This document shows positions 27,809 through 35,010 of a stretch of DNA of 64,000 nucleotides, piece by piece. The position numbers and the translations under genes were made by a program. The stretch spans positions 94,516 through 158,515 of the forward strand of contig NZ_LMSI01000001.1 of NCBI RefSeq assembly GCF_001428075.1. The letters are read 5' to 3'. Numbering within the stretch: position 1 is the first letter of the stretch; each line of letters starts with the position of its first letter. The DNA comes from Arthrobacter sp. Soil764. GTDB lineage: Bacteria; Actinomycetota; Actinomycetes; Actinomycetales; Micrococcaceae. A model generated the notes under the pieces. That model was not told where the DNA came from and did not search any database. It was given only the letters and a program-made list of their open reading frames with translations.

Positions 27809-27837
27809 TTGCGCCCGGCCCGGCCCGGGCTTATGGT
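27809..27837 (+). promoter_or_regulatory. Promoter of the DAHP synthase leader
   Basis: A -35 TTGCGC (27809-27814) and a -10 TATGGT (27832-27837) are separated by 17 bases. The predicted first base of the transcript is close to 27845, the A of the leader-peptide ATG, so the leader peptide would be translated without a 5' UTR. Confidence 0.6.
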
Positions 27838-27844
27838 CTCTTCC

Positions 27845-27904
27845 ATGACTAACCGTTGGTATGCGTATTTTTCGTTGGCTCTGGAGGGGCCCGCGTCTGA
27901 CTGA
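27845..27904 (+). CDS. Aromatic amino-acid leader peptide upstream of DAHP synthase
   Basis: A 19-residue ORF, MTNRWYAYFSLALEGPASD, ends 115 bases before the DAHP synthase start. Residues 5-9 are Trp-Tyr-Ala-Tyr-Phe, that is, all three aromatic end products of the pathway in five codons. There is no Shine-Dalgarno, but a good -10 seven bases upstream suggests a leaderless start. The 5' arm of a 14-bp stem begins three bases after the Phe codon, where a stalled ribosome would disrupt it. This is the architecture expected for ribosome-mediated attenuation. Confidence 0.72.
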   Translation: MTNRWYAYFSLALEGPASD

Positions 27905-27973
27905 CACGCATCCACATTCCTTCAGAGCCAACAGGGCAGAGATCATTCTCTGCCCTTCGCCGTTTCTCCGGCG
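27874..27973 (+). promoter_or_regulatory. Attenuator-like stem-loops in the DAHP synthase leader
   Basis: Stem A pairs 27874-27887 with 27919-27932 (14 bp, one G-U). Stem B, immediately after, pairs AGGGCAGAGA (27933-27942) with TCTCTGCCCT (27947-27956) around TCAT. A small third hairpin, CGCCG/CGGCG, covers 27958-27973. Stem B resembles a terminator but lacks a clean T-run. The strong stems A and B do not overlap, so a classic mutually exclusive switch is not obvious and the exact mechanism is unresolved. Confidence 0.6.
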
Positions 27974-28019
27974 GGTTCTGAAATCCGGGCCCGCTTCCCA
28001 TCTGGAACAGGACCCGAAC

Positions 28020-29141
28020 ATGAGCACCGCAACAGCTGCAGCAACCGCCAGCGACACCACGTCCACTTCGAACCTGCGCGTCAGCGAATTCACTCCGCTG
28101 CCCGCTCCTTCCGACCTCCTCGCGGAACTGCCCCTGGACGCCCGGGCTGCTGCCGTCGTCGAACGCGGGCGCGACGAAGTGCGCGCCGTCATGGACGGTG
28201 TTGATGACCGCCTGCTGGTGATCGTTGGCCCCTGCTCCATCCACGATCCCAAAGCCGGGCTGGAATACGCCCGCCGGCTGGTCAGCCAGGCGGAGAAGCA
28301 CCAGGAAGACCTGCTGATCGTGATGCGGACCTACTTCGAAAAGCCGCGCACCACGGTGGGCTGGAAGGGCCTGATCAACGACCCGCGGCTTGACGGCAGC
28401 CACGACATGGTCACGGGCCTCCGGACCGCCCGGCAGCTCCTGCAGCAGGTCACCGCGCTGGGCCTGCCCACCGCCACCGAGTTCCTGGAACCGATCAGCC
28501 CCCAGTACATGGCGGACCTGATCTCCTGGGGTGCCATCGGCGCCCGCACCACGGAAAGCCAGATCCACCGCCAGCTCGCCTCCGGACTCTCCATGCCCAT
28601 CGGCTTCAAGAACGGGACCGACGGCGGCCTTCAGGTGGCCATTGACGCCTGCGGTGCCGCGGCGGCTGCCCAGGCTTTCCTGGGGATCGATGGCGACGGC
28701 CGGGCTGCGCTGGTGGCAACGGCCGGAAACCCGGACACCCACGTGATCCTGCGCGGCGGCCGCAAGGGGCCCAACTACTCAGCGGCCGACGTCGAACGCG
28801 TCTCCGAAGAACTGGCAGGCAAGGGACTGAACCCGCGCCTGATTGTGGACGCAAGCCATGCCAACAGCGGCAAGAGCCACCACCGGCAGGCCGAGGTCGC
28901 CCTGGAAATCGGAGCCCAGCTGGAGGAAGGCGGTGCTGCGGCGCGGGCCGTGGCCGGCGTGATGCTGGAAAGCTTCCTGGTGGGCGGCGCGCAGAACCTG
29001 GATGTCGCGGATCATGCAGCCGGGCGCTCGGAGCTGGTCTACGGGCAAAGCGTTACGGATGCCTGCATGGACTGGGACGTTTCCGCGTCCGTCCTTGAGC
29101 AACTGGCGGCATCGGCACGGAAGCGGCGGCAGTCAAATTAG
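28020..29141 (+). CDS. 3-deoxy-7-phosphoheptulonate (DAHP) synthase, class I
   Basis: First enzyme of the shikimate pathway, condensing phosphoenolpyruvate and erythrose-4-phosphate. The 373-residue protein is of the AroF/G/H type I-alpha kind. Motifs include VGPCSIHDPKAGLEYA, RTYFEKPRTTVGWKGL, SDP-like IGARTTESQIHRQLASG, GFKNGTDG and the metal-binding VDASHANSGKSH. An in-frame extension to 27861 exists, but that region is the leader and hairpins, so the ATG at 28020 is preferred. Regulation by an aromatic leader peptide is predicted. Confidence 0.93.
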   Translation: MSTATAAATASDTTSTSNLRVSEFTPLPAPSDLLAELPLDARAAAVVERGRDEVRAVMDGVDDRLLVIVGPCSIHDPKAGLEYARRLVSQAEKHQEDLLIVMRTYFEKPRTTVGWKGLINDPRLDGSHDMVTGLRTARQLLQQVTALGLPTATEFLEPISPQYMADLISWGAIGARTTESQIHRQLASGLSMPIGFKNGTDGGLQVAIDACGAAAAAQAFLGIDGDGRAALVATAGNPDTHVILRGGRKGPNYSAADVERVSEELAGKGLNPRLIVDASHANSGKSHHRQAEVALEIGAQLEEGGAAARAVAGVMLESFLVGGAQNLDVADHAAGRSELVYGQSVTDACMDWDVSASVLEQLAASARKRRQSN

Positions 29142-29295
29142 GGGCTGAAATAGGGGAAACACTACTTTCACATCTGCCACAGGAACATCTAGAGTATCTT
29201 TTTAGGTGGTTGGTGGATGGCTCAGCATCGGAACACCGCATTGGCACGTACCTGGGGTCACTGTTGTCCATCCGTCAGCAAAGGAAAATAGGGAA

Positions 29296-29508
29296 ATGTC
29301 GGCAGAACAGAACTTCTCCAACGCGAAGTTCCTGACCGTGGCTGAAGTAGCCGAGGTCATGCGAGTCTCCAAAATGACTGTTTACCGCCTGGTCCACTCC
29401 GGCGAAATGCCGGCAGTGCGCTTCGGCCGCTCCTACCGGGTCCCCGAAAACGCCGTCGAGCAGTACCTTAAGGGTGCTGTGGTGGACGGCCACACCGAGA
29501 CCGCCTGA
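29296..29508 (+). CDS. bldC: BldC-type MerR-like DNA-binding protein
   Basis: A 70-residue single-domain winged helix-turn-helix protein. FLTVAEVAEVMRVSKMTVYR followed by HSGEMPAVRFGRSYRVPENA is essentially the BldC signature conserved across actinobacteria. BldC in Streptomyces is a developmental regulator binding direct repeats; in non-sporulating Arthrobacter its role is not clear. The start at 29296 follows AGGGAA. The longer frame from 29206 has no good start signal. Confidence 0.9.
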   Translation: MSAEQNFSNAKFLTVAEVAEVMRVSKMTVYRLVHSGEMPAVRFGRSYRVPENAVEQYLKGAVVDGHTETA

Positions 29509-29659
29509 GGCGGCCTGTCCTGAGCCGCTCCCGATAAGCGGTACCCTGTTAAGGAACGTTTTACGTCATTGTAAGAATCTGTCAGTTGTTCAGTTCGTAG
29601 CTCTGTCCACGGACATTCTCCATCAGACAGGTACTGCATCTAGTTTGTAAGGAACTTTC

Positions 29660-29758
29660 GTGGGTTCAGTTATTAAGAAGCGTCGCAAGCGTATGGCCAA
29701 GAAGAAGCACCGCAAGCTGCTTCGCAAGACCCGTCACCAGCGCCGTAACAAGAAGTAG
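29660..29758 (+). CDS. Small ribosomal subunit protein bS22 (AURKAIP1/COX24 domain)
   Basis: A 32-residue, extremely basic peptide starting MGSVIKKRRKRMAKKKHRKL and ending TRHQRRNKK. This is the actinobacterial AURKAIP1/COX24-domain protein found in mycobacterial 30S subunits as bS22. A GTG start has AAGGAAC at good spacing. It sits directly downstream of bldC, the conserved actinobacterial arrangement, and before a strong terminator. It is easily missed because of its size. Confidence 0.88.
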   Translation: MGSVIKKRRKRMAKKKHRKLLRKTRHQRRNKK

Positions 29759-29778
29759 TCATACTTCGAACAGCGTGG

Positions 29779-29818
29779 AAATGCCCGTCGCCTTCCAAGG
29801 CGGCGGGCATTTTCGTTT
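29779..29818 (+). terminator. Strong intrinsic terminator after bS22
   Basis: A 16-bp stem (AAATGCCCG, CGCCTT / AAGGCG, CGGGCATTT) with one mismatch and a 2-nt loop is followed by TTTTCGTTTG. It sits between convergent genes and could serve both. Confidence 0.85.
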
Positions 29819-29831
29819 GTGGCGGAGAAAG

Positions 29832-30650
29832 CTACATGCGCGGGCCGCGGATGCGGGCGAAGCCCTTCCAGAGGCCGTAAACGGCTCCGCCAAAGGTGGC
29901 CGCCTTGAGCCCTAAGGTGGCGGCACGCCGGCCGGCCCGGAAATCGTAGACCGGCCAGTTGTGGTCGCGCGCGTGGCGGCGCAGCTTGGCGTCCGGGTTG
30001 ATGGCCACCGGGTGGCCCACCAGCGAAAGCAGCGGGACGTCGTTGTAGGAGTCGCTGTAGGCCCAGCAGCGCTTCAGGTCCAGGCCTTCCTCGTCCGCGA
30101 TGGCCTGGACGGCCACGGCCTTGGCCGAGCCGTGCAGGATGTCTCCCACCAGCCTGCCCGTGTACATGCCGTCCGAAACCTCGCCCACGGTTCCCAGGGC
30201 TCCGGTCAGTCCCAGCCGGGTGGAGATCACGGTGGCCACTTCGATGGGGGTAGCCGTCACCAGCCAGACGCGTCGGCCCACCCTCAGGTGCTGCTCGGCC
30301 AGGGCCTTGGCGCCCGGCCAGATCCGTGACGCAATCATTTCGTCGTAAACTTCTTCGCCCAGCGCCTTGATGTCGTCCACGCTGATGCCCACTGCCAGGG
30401 TCAGGGCCGAGTCCCGGACGGCGTGGACATCATCCATGTTTTCGCCGCGGGCCACAAACTTGAACTGTTGCCAGGCCATACCGGCCGCCTGCCTCAGGGT
30501 GAAGGCTCCGCGCTGGTGCATCTTCCGCGCCACATGGAAGAGGCTGGCGCCACGCATCAGGGTATTGTCCACGTCGAAAAACGCCGCCTCGCCCGGCTGC
30601 GGCGCAGCAACCGGGCGCGTGACTACGGCGACGTATTTCTCCTCGGGCAT
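29832..30650 (-). CDS. HAD-IB family hydrolase (SerB-like phosphatase)
   Basis: A 272-residue haloacid-dehalogenase phosphatase. Motif I is FFDVDNTLMRGAS (Asp26 nucleophile, Asp28). Motif II is the Thr in VWLVTATPIEVA and motif III/IV is CWAYSDSYNDVPLLSLVG. This arrangement is typical of the HAD-IB group, which includes SerB and CicA-like phosphatases. A hydrophobic C-terminal stretch (LGLKAATFGGAVYGLWKGFA) may associate with the membrane. The ATG at 30650 gives MPEEKYVAVV. Substrate is unknown. Confidence 0.85.
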   Translation of the reverse strand: MPEEKYVAVVTRPVAAPQPGEAAFFDVDNTLMRGASLFHVARKMHQRGAFTLRQAAGMAWQQFKFVARGENMDDVHAVRDSALTLAVGISVDDIKALGEEVYDEMIASRIWPGAKALAEQHLRVGRRVWLVTATPIEVATVISTRLGLTGALGTVGEVSDGMYTGRLVGDILHGSAKAVAVQAIADEEGLDLKRCWAYSDSYNDVPLLSLVGHPVAINPDAKLRRHARDHNWPVYDFRAGRRAATLGLKAATFGGAVYGLWKGFARIRGPRM

Positions 30651-30728
30651 GGACTCGAGTCTAGTCAATCCACTGGCCGGCCGCCGTCGGCGTCGCCCGC
30701 ACGCCGCGAACGGCGATACCGTTAAGCC

Positions 30729-30983
30729 ATGGCTACACCCCGCGTCGTCCTGGTCACCAAAGCTGACTGCCACCTTTGCGAGGAGGCGCGCGACGCCGTC
30801 GCCCGGGTCACTGCCTCATTGGGCCTGACGTGGAGCGAAGAGTTGGTGGACAACCAGCCCGACCTGCGTGAGCGCTATGCCGAGGAAATCCCCGTAGTGC
30901 TGGTGGACGGCGTGCAGCGCGACTTCTGGAAGATCGACGAGGCCCGCTTGGAACGCGTGCTGCAGCGCGCCATGGCCCAGTAG
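30729..30983 (+). CDS. Glutaredoxin-like (DUF836) thiol protein
   Basis: An 84-residue thioredoxin-fold protein with a redox CxxC (Cys14-His-Leu-Cys17) in TKADCHLCEEA and the conserved cis-Pro loop EEIPVVLVDG. It belongs to the glutaredoxin-like group frequent next to rex and cytochrome c maturation genes in actinobacteria. It probably reduces disulfides with an unknown partner. It lies 120 bases before rex. Confidence 0.85.
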   Translation: MATPRVVLVTKADCHLCEEARDAVARVTASLGLTWSEELVDNQPDLRERYAEEIPVVLVDGVQRDFWKIDEARLERVLQRAMAQ

Positions 30984-31103
30984 GGGAGTGGCGGCAGTGA
31001 CATCAGATGCCCGGATGTCGCGGGTTTTCGATGGCCCGGGTTTTGAAGGCATGAGCGGCAGGGACCTAGAGTGGACTCACAACGCGACGCAAGGGAGGTG
31101 CGG

Positions 31104-31808
31104 GTGACATCCCTGGGTTCAACGCCCCAGCCTGTCCCGGACCTTCCGGATGCCACGGGCGCACTCGCCAAGCAGATACCTCCTGCAGCGGTGGCACGGC
31201 TGACCATTTACCTCCGCGCCCTGAACACCTTGCTGGCCGAGGGCGTGGAGCGCGTTTCCTCCGAATCCCTGGCAGAGGCCTCCGGCGTCAGTTCCTCGAC
31301 ACTGCGCAAGGACTTGTCCCATGTGGGGTCCTACGGGACCAGGGGTGTTGGTTATGAGGTGCAGTACCTCAGCCGCCACATCGCCGCTGCGCTTGGACTG
31401 ACCCACGACTGGAAAGTGGCCATCGTGGGCGCCGGCAACCTGGGCAAGGCGCTGGCGCGCTACGGCGGCTTTGAATCGCGGGGGTTTGACGTGGTGGCGA
31501 TCTTCGACGCCGACCAGATGGTGGTGGGCAACGAGGTGGGATGGCTGCGCGTGAGCGACGTGGCAGACCTTGAAACCGTCCTGCACCGGACCGGGGCCAA
31601 CATGGTGGTGCTGGCCCTTCCCGCCGCAGTGGCCCAGGGCGTCTGCGACCGCGTGGTGGCGGCAGGGGTGCACAGCGTGCTGAGCTTCGCGCCGGTGATG
31701 CTGCAGGTTCCCGAAGGTGTGAACCTCCGGAAGGTGGACATGGCCACCGAACTCCAGATCCTGGCCTACCATGCCCAACGGGCCCAGACGCCCGGGCAGA
31801 CGGCCTAG
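31104..31808 (+). CDS. rex: Redox-sensing transcriptional repressor Rex
   Basis: A 234-residue NADH/NAD+ sensor that represses respiratory genes. The N-terminal winged helix reads ARLTIYLRALNTLLAEGVERVSSE and SSSTLRKDLSHVGSYGTRGVGYEV. The Rossmann domain begins VAIVGAGNLGKALARYGGF, and the C-terminal swapped helix holds FAPVMLQVPEGVNLRKVDM. The GTG at 31104 has GGAGG five bases upstream. Neighbouring thiol and cytochrome c genes fit its role. Confidence 0.94.
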   Translation: MTSLGSTPQPVPDLPDATGALAKQIPPAAVARLTIYLRALNTLLAEGVERVSSESLAEASGVSSSTLRKDLSHVGSYGTRGVGYEVQYLSRHIAAALGLTHDWKVAIVGAGNLGKALARYGGFESRGFDVVAIFDADQMVVGNEVGWLRVSDVADLETVLHRTGANMVVLALPAAVAQGVCDRVVAAGVHSVLSFAPVMLQVPEGVNLRKVDMATELQILAYHAQRAQTPGQTA

Positions 31809-31828
31809 CGGTTTGACAGGTTAAAGCA

Positions 31829-31864
31829 GGCGGCCCGGGATGCGATGCTGCATCCCGGGCCGCC
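31829..31864. terminator. Bidirectional hairpin between rex and the YGQ-repeat gene
   Basis: A perfect 15-bp stem pairs GGCGGCCCGGGATGC with GCATCCCGGGCCGCC around a 6-nt loop, exactly between convergent genes. There is no T-tract on either side, as is common for actinobacterial terminators. Confidence 0.7.
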
Positions 31865-31884
31865 TGGTGTCAGCGCTGGTACCG

Positions 31885-32733
31885 CTACCGTCCGTACGGG
31901 TTGCCGAAGCCGCCCGAGTAAGGGTTGGCGAACGGCTGCTGCTTCCGGAAGTAGGGGGCCGCCCCGGGAAGGTAGAGCAGCACGATGGCCGCGATTCCCA
32001 GGAGCGTTCCGATTGTGCCCAGGCTGGGGGGACCGAAGAGGCCCAGCACTGACAGCGCAGCGAACACCGTGCCCAGGATACGCGCCCAGTTCTTGCCCTT
32101 CCGGACAAAGAAGGCCACCAGCAGGTAGAGGGCCACCCCGATGATGGCGAACACCACCAGGGTTCCGGCAATGACTCCCTGGATGTCGTCATAGGTGACT
32201 CCGGTGGCGCCGCCTGCCTCCATCTGCTGCTCAAAGGCCTGCCGGTAGGCGGGATCGTCCAGCTGGGTGAGGCCGGTGAGCATGGCGACGACGAAGATCA
32301 CGGCTGACGCGATGAGCAGCCAGAAGGAGATGTTCACCAGCTGCGGGATTCCGTTGCTGCCAGCGGGCTGCGGCTGCTCGGAAGGGTACTGGCCGTAGGG
32401 GGACTGGCCATACGGCGACTGCCCGTACTGGGGCGCATTCTGGCCGTAGCCGGGAGCCTGGGGCGCATTCTGCCCATACGGGGAGCCGTACTGCGGTGGG
32501 TTCTGCCCATACTGTGGGCCATTCTGGCCGTACTGCGGCGCTGCCGGCGGCTGGGAGCCGTACTGGGGCGCGTTCTGGCCGTACTGCGGGGCATTCTGGC
32601 CATACTGGGGCGCATTCTGACCGTAGCGGGGCTGCTGGTCTCCGGGCTGGTTGCCGGCCTGGTCATGCCCGGGCTGGCCGTTGCCGGAATGGGGGTCCTG
32701 GGGTGCGGGCGGCGGGACGGGAGGAGTACTCAT
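31885..32733 (-). CDS. Membrane protein with N-terminal YGQ repeats
   Basis: A 282-residue protein. Residues 1-125 are Pro/Gln/Tyr-rich with tandem YGQNAPQ-type repeats. They are followed by a four-helix membrane region (LVNISFWLLIASAVIFVVAM, then VIAGTLVVFAIIGVALYLLV, and two more). Between helices 1 and 2 lies the polar loop GLTQLDDPAYRQAFEQQMEAGGATG, resembling DUF4064-like proteins. The ATG at 32733 has AAGGA upstream. Function is unknown. Repeat number probably varies among strains. Confidence 0.75.
   Translation of the reverse strand: MSTPPVPPPAPQDPHSGNGQPGHDQAGNQPGDQQPRYGQNAPQYGQNAPQYGQNAPQYGSQPPAAPQYGQNGPQYGQNPPQYGSPYGQNAPQAPGYGQNAPQYGQSPYGQSPYGQYPSEQPQPAGSNGIPQLVNISFWLLIASAVIFVVAMLTGLTQLDDPAYRQAFEQQMEAGGATGVTYDDIQGVIAGTLVVFAIIGVALYLLVAFFVRKGKNWARILGTVFAALSVLGLFGPPSLGTIGTLLGIAAIVLLYLPGAAPYFRKQQPFANPYSGGFGNPYGR
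32389..32625 (-). repeat. In-frame YGQNAPQ tandem repeats
   Basis: About eleven YGQ/YGS units (YGQNAPQ, YGQNGPQ, YGQNPPQ, YGQSP) encoded by near-identical 21-base DNA repeats. They form a disordered Tyr/Gln/Pro-rich tail of the membrane protein. Confidence 0.8.
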
Positions 32734-32942
32734 GGCGTTCCTTCTGCAGGTTGGGATCCGGGTAGGCTGCCGGGAATCGGTCCTCTGCCTTCCCCCCAGC
32801 ATGGCTTAAGTCCACCGTACCCCCGGCAGGCGGCGTTGTGGGTGATTCGGCGGCTATTCGCCAGGTGGCTGCCGTTAAACAGGGGACCCCGGCGCCAGGC
32901 CGGGAAGGCCTGGTGCCGGGGTGTGCCCCTGGCGGGGTGGAA

Positions 32943-33491
32943 TTATGCTGCGGGAGCGATGAAGGCGAGTTCCAGGTTGATGGCAACCTTGTCGCTGACC
33001 AGCACGCCGCCGGCTTCCAGGACAGCGTTCCAGGTGAGGCCAAAGTCCTTGCGGCTGATGGTGGTCTCGGCGGAAACGCCGGCGCGGGTGTTGCCGAACG
33101 GATCAACGGCAACACCGTTGAACTCGGTTTCCAGGGTCACCGGACGAGTGACGCCCTTGATGGTCAGGTCGCCGGTGAGCTCGTAGCTGTTGCCCTTGGC
33201 CACCAGGCCGTTGGACACGAAGGAGATCTCCGGGAACTTCTCCACGTCGAAGAAGTCCTCGCCCTTGACGTGGCCGTCGCGGTTGGCGTCGCCGGAATCG
33301 AAGCTGGCGGTCTGGATGGTGGCGTTGATCGTGGAGTCAGCAACGTCCTGGGCCAGGTCCAGGGTGGCGGCGGCATCCTTGAACTGGCCGCGGACCTTGC
33401 TGATGCCTGCGTGCCGGACCGTGAAGCCGATTTCGCTGTGGGAGTTGTCCAGGGTCCAGGTTCCGGTGGTGACGTCTGCGGGAAGTGCCAT
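32943..33491 (-). CDS. YceI family lipocalin-like protein
   Basis: A 182-residue YceI-domain protein. The N-terminal GTWTLDNSHSEIGFTVRHAGISKVRGQF and central GHVKGEDFFDVEKFPEISF are diagnostic. YceI proteins form an extended beta-barrel that binds isoprenoid or similar lipids. There is no signal peptide, as usual for actinobacterial cytoplasmic versions. AAGGAGC precedes the ATG. Two palindromes upstream suggest control by a MarR-like or similar regulator encoded elsewhere. Confidence 0.92.
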   Translation of the reverse strand: MALPADVTTGTWTLDNSHSEIGFTVRHAGISKVRGQFKDAAATLDLAQDVADSTINATIQTASFDSGDANRDGHVKGEDFFDVEKFPEISFVSNGLVAKGNSYELTGDLTIKGVTRPVTLETEFNGVAVDPFGNTRAGVSAETTISRKDFGLTWNAVLEAGGVLVSDKVAINLELAFIAPAA

Positions 33492-33582
33492 GATGTTGCT
33501 CCTTGTATAGGTATGAGGGATATGGGTCCTGCCGTTGAACCTTCATCTGTTGAAGCCTCAACTAACTTGCTGCATCCAGTAT

Positions 33583-33602
33583 AAACATGCATTTGCATGT
33601 TT
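33583..33602. promoter_or_regulatory. Perfect 20-bp palindrome upstream of yceI
   Basis: AAACATGCATTTGCATGTTT is an exact inverted repeat (9-bp arms, 2-bp spacer), 92 bases upstream of yceI in the divergent interval. This is the geometry of a MarR-type operator. No regulator gene is adjacent. Confidence 0.55.
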
Positions 33603-33639
33603 TGTTCCCGACCTCGGAACATTTCTTCAAAAACTTGAG

Positions 33640-33656
33640 TTCTACTGTTTGTAGAA
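33640..33656. promoter_or_regulatory. 17-bp inverted repeat in the yceI-phosphatase interval
   Basis: TTCTACTGTTTGTAGAA has 6-bp arms with a 5-bp spacer, 52 bases before the phosphatase start. It may be an operator for the cytochrome c maturation operon. The evidence is only symmetry. Confidence 0.35.
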
Positions 33657-33707
33657 GCAAGGGCGGAAGATTTCGGATCGCACGCCATCTTTGAGAAACT
33701 GGTAAAC

Positions 33708-34388
33708 ATGCCCCAAGCCACTGTCCATCTGCTCCGCCACGGCGAGGTCCATAATCCCGACGGCGTTCTCTATGGGCGGCTTCCCGAATTCCACCTCTCC
33801 GAGCTGGGGCAGGAGATGGCACGGACACTTGCCGAGCACTTCCGGCAGCGCGCCGAACTCGGGGCCCGCATCACCTACCTGGCCGCCTCCCCGCTGGACC
33901 GTGCGCAGGAAACTGCGCGGCCGACGTCGGAAGCCCTTCGCCTGCAGATCCACACCGATGAGCGGATCATCGAAGCCGAAAACTACTTCGAGGGCATGAA
34001 GGTCACCAAGGCCGAGCTCCGGCGCCCCCGCCACTGGCCGCGCCTGGTCAACCCGCTGCGCCCGTCCTGGGGCGAACCGTACAAGCAGCAGGCCGCAAGG
34101 GTGGCCGCCGCAGCGCAGGATGCCCGGCTGCGCGCAATCGAGCTGGCTGCAGGCGACTTTGGCCCCCGCGGGCCCGAGGCAATCCTGGTGAGCCACCAGC
34201 TGCCCATCTGGACGGCCCGGCTGAGCGCCCAAGGCAGGCCCCTGTGGCACGATCCGCGCAAGCGCGAATGCACCCTGACCTCCATTACGTCCCTGGTGTT
34301 CGACGACGACGGCTCGCTTTTGCGGGTCGAGTACAGCGAACCCGCGGCGTCCCTTCTTCCCGGTGCCGCCAGCACCCCTGGAGCCTGA
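33708..34388 (+). CDS. Histidine phosphatase family protein
   Basis: A 226-residue phosphoglycerate-mutase-like phosphatase. The catalytic motif LLRHGEVHNP holds Arg10 and His11, and the second His lies in ILVSHQLPIWT. This gene routinely precedes resA in actinobacterial cytochrome c maturation operons, but its substrate is not known. Two bases separate its stop from the resA start. Confidence 0.88.
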   Translation: MPQATVHLLRHGEVHNPDGVLYGRLPEFHLSELGQEMARTLAEHFRQRAELGARITYLAASPLDRAQETARPTSEALRLQIHTDERIIEAENYFEGMKVTKAELRRPRHWPRLVNPLRPSWGEPYKQQAARVAAAAQDARLRAIELAAGDFGPRGPEAILVSHQLPIWTARLSAQGRPLWHDPRKRECTLTSITSLVFDDDGSLLRVEYSEPAASLLPGAASTPGA

Positions 34389-34390
34389 CC

Positions 34391-35002
34391 GTGAGCAGCA
34401 GCAACCTTCCCTCGCGCCGGAGCATGCTCGCTGCCGGCGGCATGGCCCTCACCGCACTGACCCTGGGCCTGTCCGGCTGTGCCCAGGAGGACGCGCTGGC
34501 CAAGCAGGCCAAGGCGGGGGACAACAAAAACTATGTGGCGGGCGACGGCTCCGTGACCGAGTTCGCGGCCGGGGACCGCAAGGAAGCCGTGCAGATCCAG
34601 GGTGCGCTTTTCAACGGCACGGCAGTGACCCCCGCGGATTTCCAGGGCAAGGTGAGCGTCCTGAACTTCTGGTTCGCCGCCTGCGCCCCCTGCCGGGTGG
34701 AGGCGCCCTTGCTGGAGGAACTGCACCAGGAGTTCAAGGACCAGGGCGTCCAGTTCTTCGGCGTCAACCTCCGGGACGAAAAACCCACGGCGGAGGCGTT
34801 CGAGAAGACCTTCAACCTGACCTACCCGAGTTTTGACGACAAGGACGGCGGCGTCCTGCTATCCGTGTCCGGCCTGGTACCGCCCGGCGCCGTGCCCACC
34901 ACCCTGGTCCTGGACAAGCAGGGACGCGTGGCCTCGCGCGTCCTCGGCGAGATTGAAAAGGGCACCCTGAAAGCCCTCATCACCGCCGCCGTGGCCGAGT
35001 AG
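34391..35002 (+). CDS. resA: Thioredoxin-fold lipoprotein, ResA/TlpA type
   Basis: An extracytoplasmic membrane-anchored thiol-disulfide reductase that keeps apocytochrome c cysteines reduced for haem attachment. The GTG start at 34391 gives a 203-residue protein with a signal containing RRSML and a lipobox (LSGC, Cys30). The redox CAPC motif (Cys98, Cys101) lies in LNFWFAACAPCRVEAP, and cis-Pro is in GAVPTTLVLD. It receives electrons from the next gene product, CcdA. Confidence 0.9.
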   Translation: MSSSNLPSRRSMLAAGGMALTALTLGLSGCAQEDALAKQAKAGDNKNYVAGDGSVTEFAAGDRKEAVQIQGALFNGTAVTPADFQGKVSVLNFWFAACAPCRVEAPLLEELHQEFKDQGVQFFGVNLRDEKPTAEAFEKTFNLTYPSFDDKDGGVLLSVSGLVPPGAVPTTLVLDKQGRVASRVLGEIEKGTLKALITAAVAE

Positions 35003-35010
35003 GCGGGACC

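Noticed and set aside
29296..29508. Excisionase of a mobile element
   Set aside because: Excisionase-like HTH annotation is common for BldC, but no integrase, attachment site or composition change is nearby, and the sequence fits BldC.
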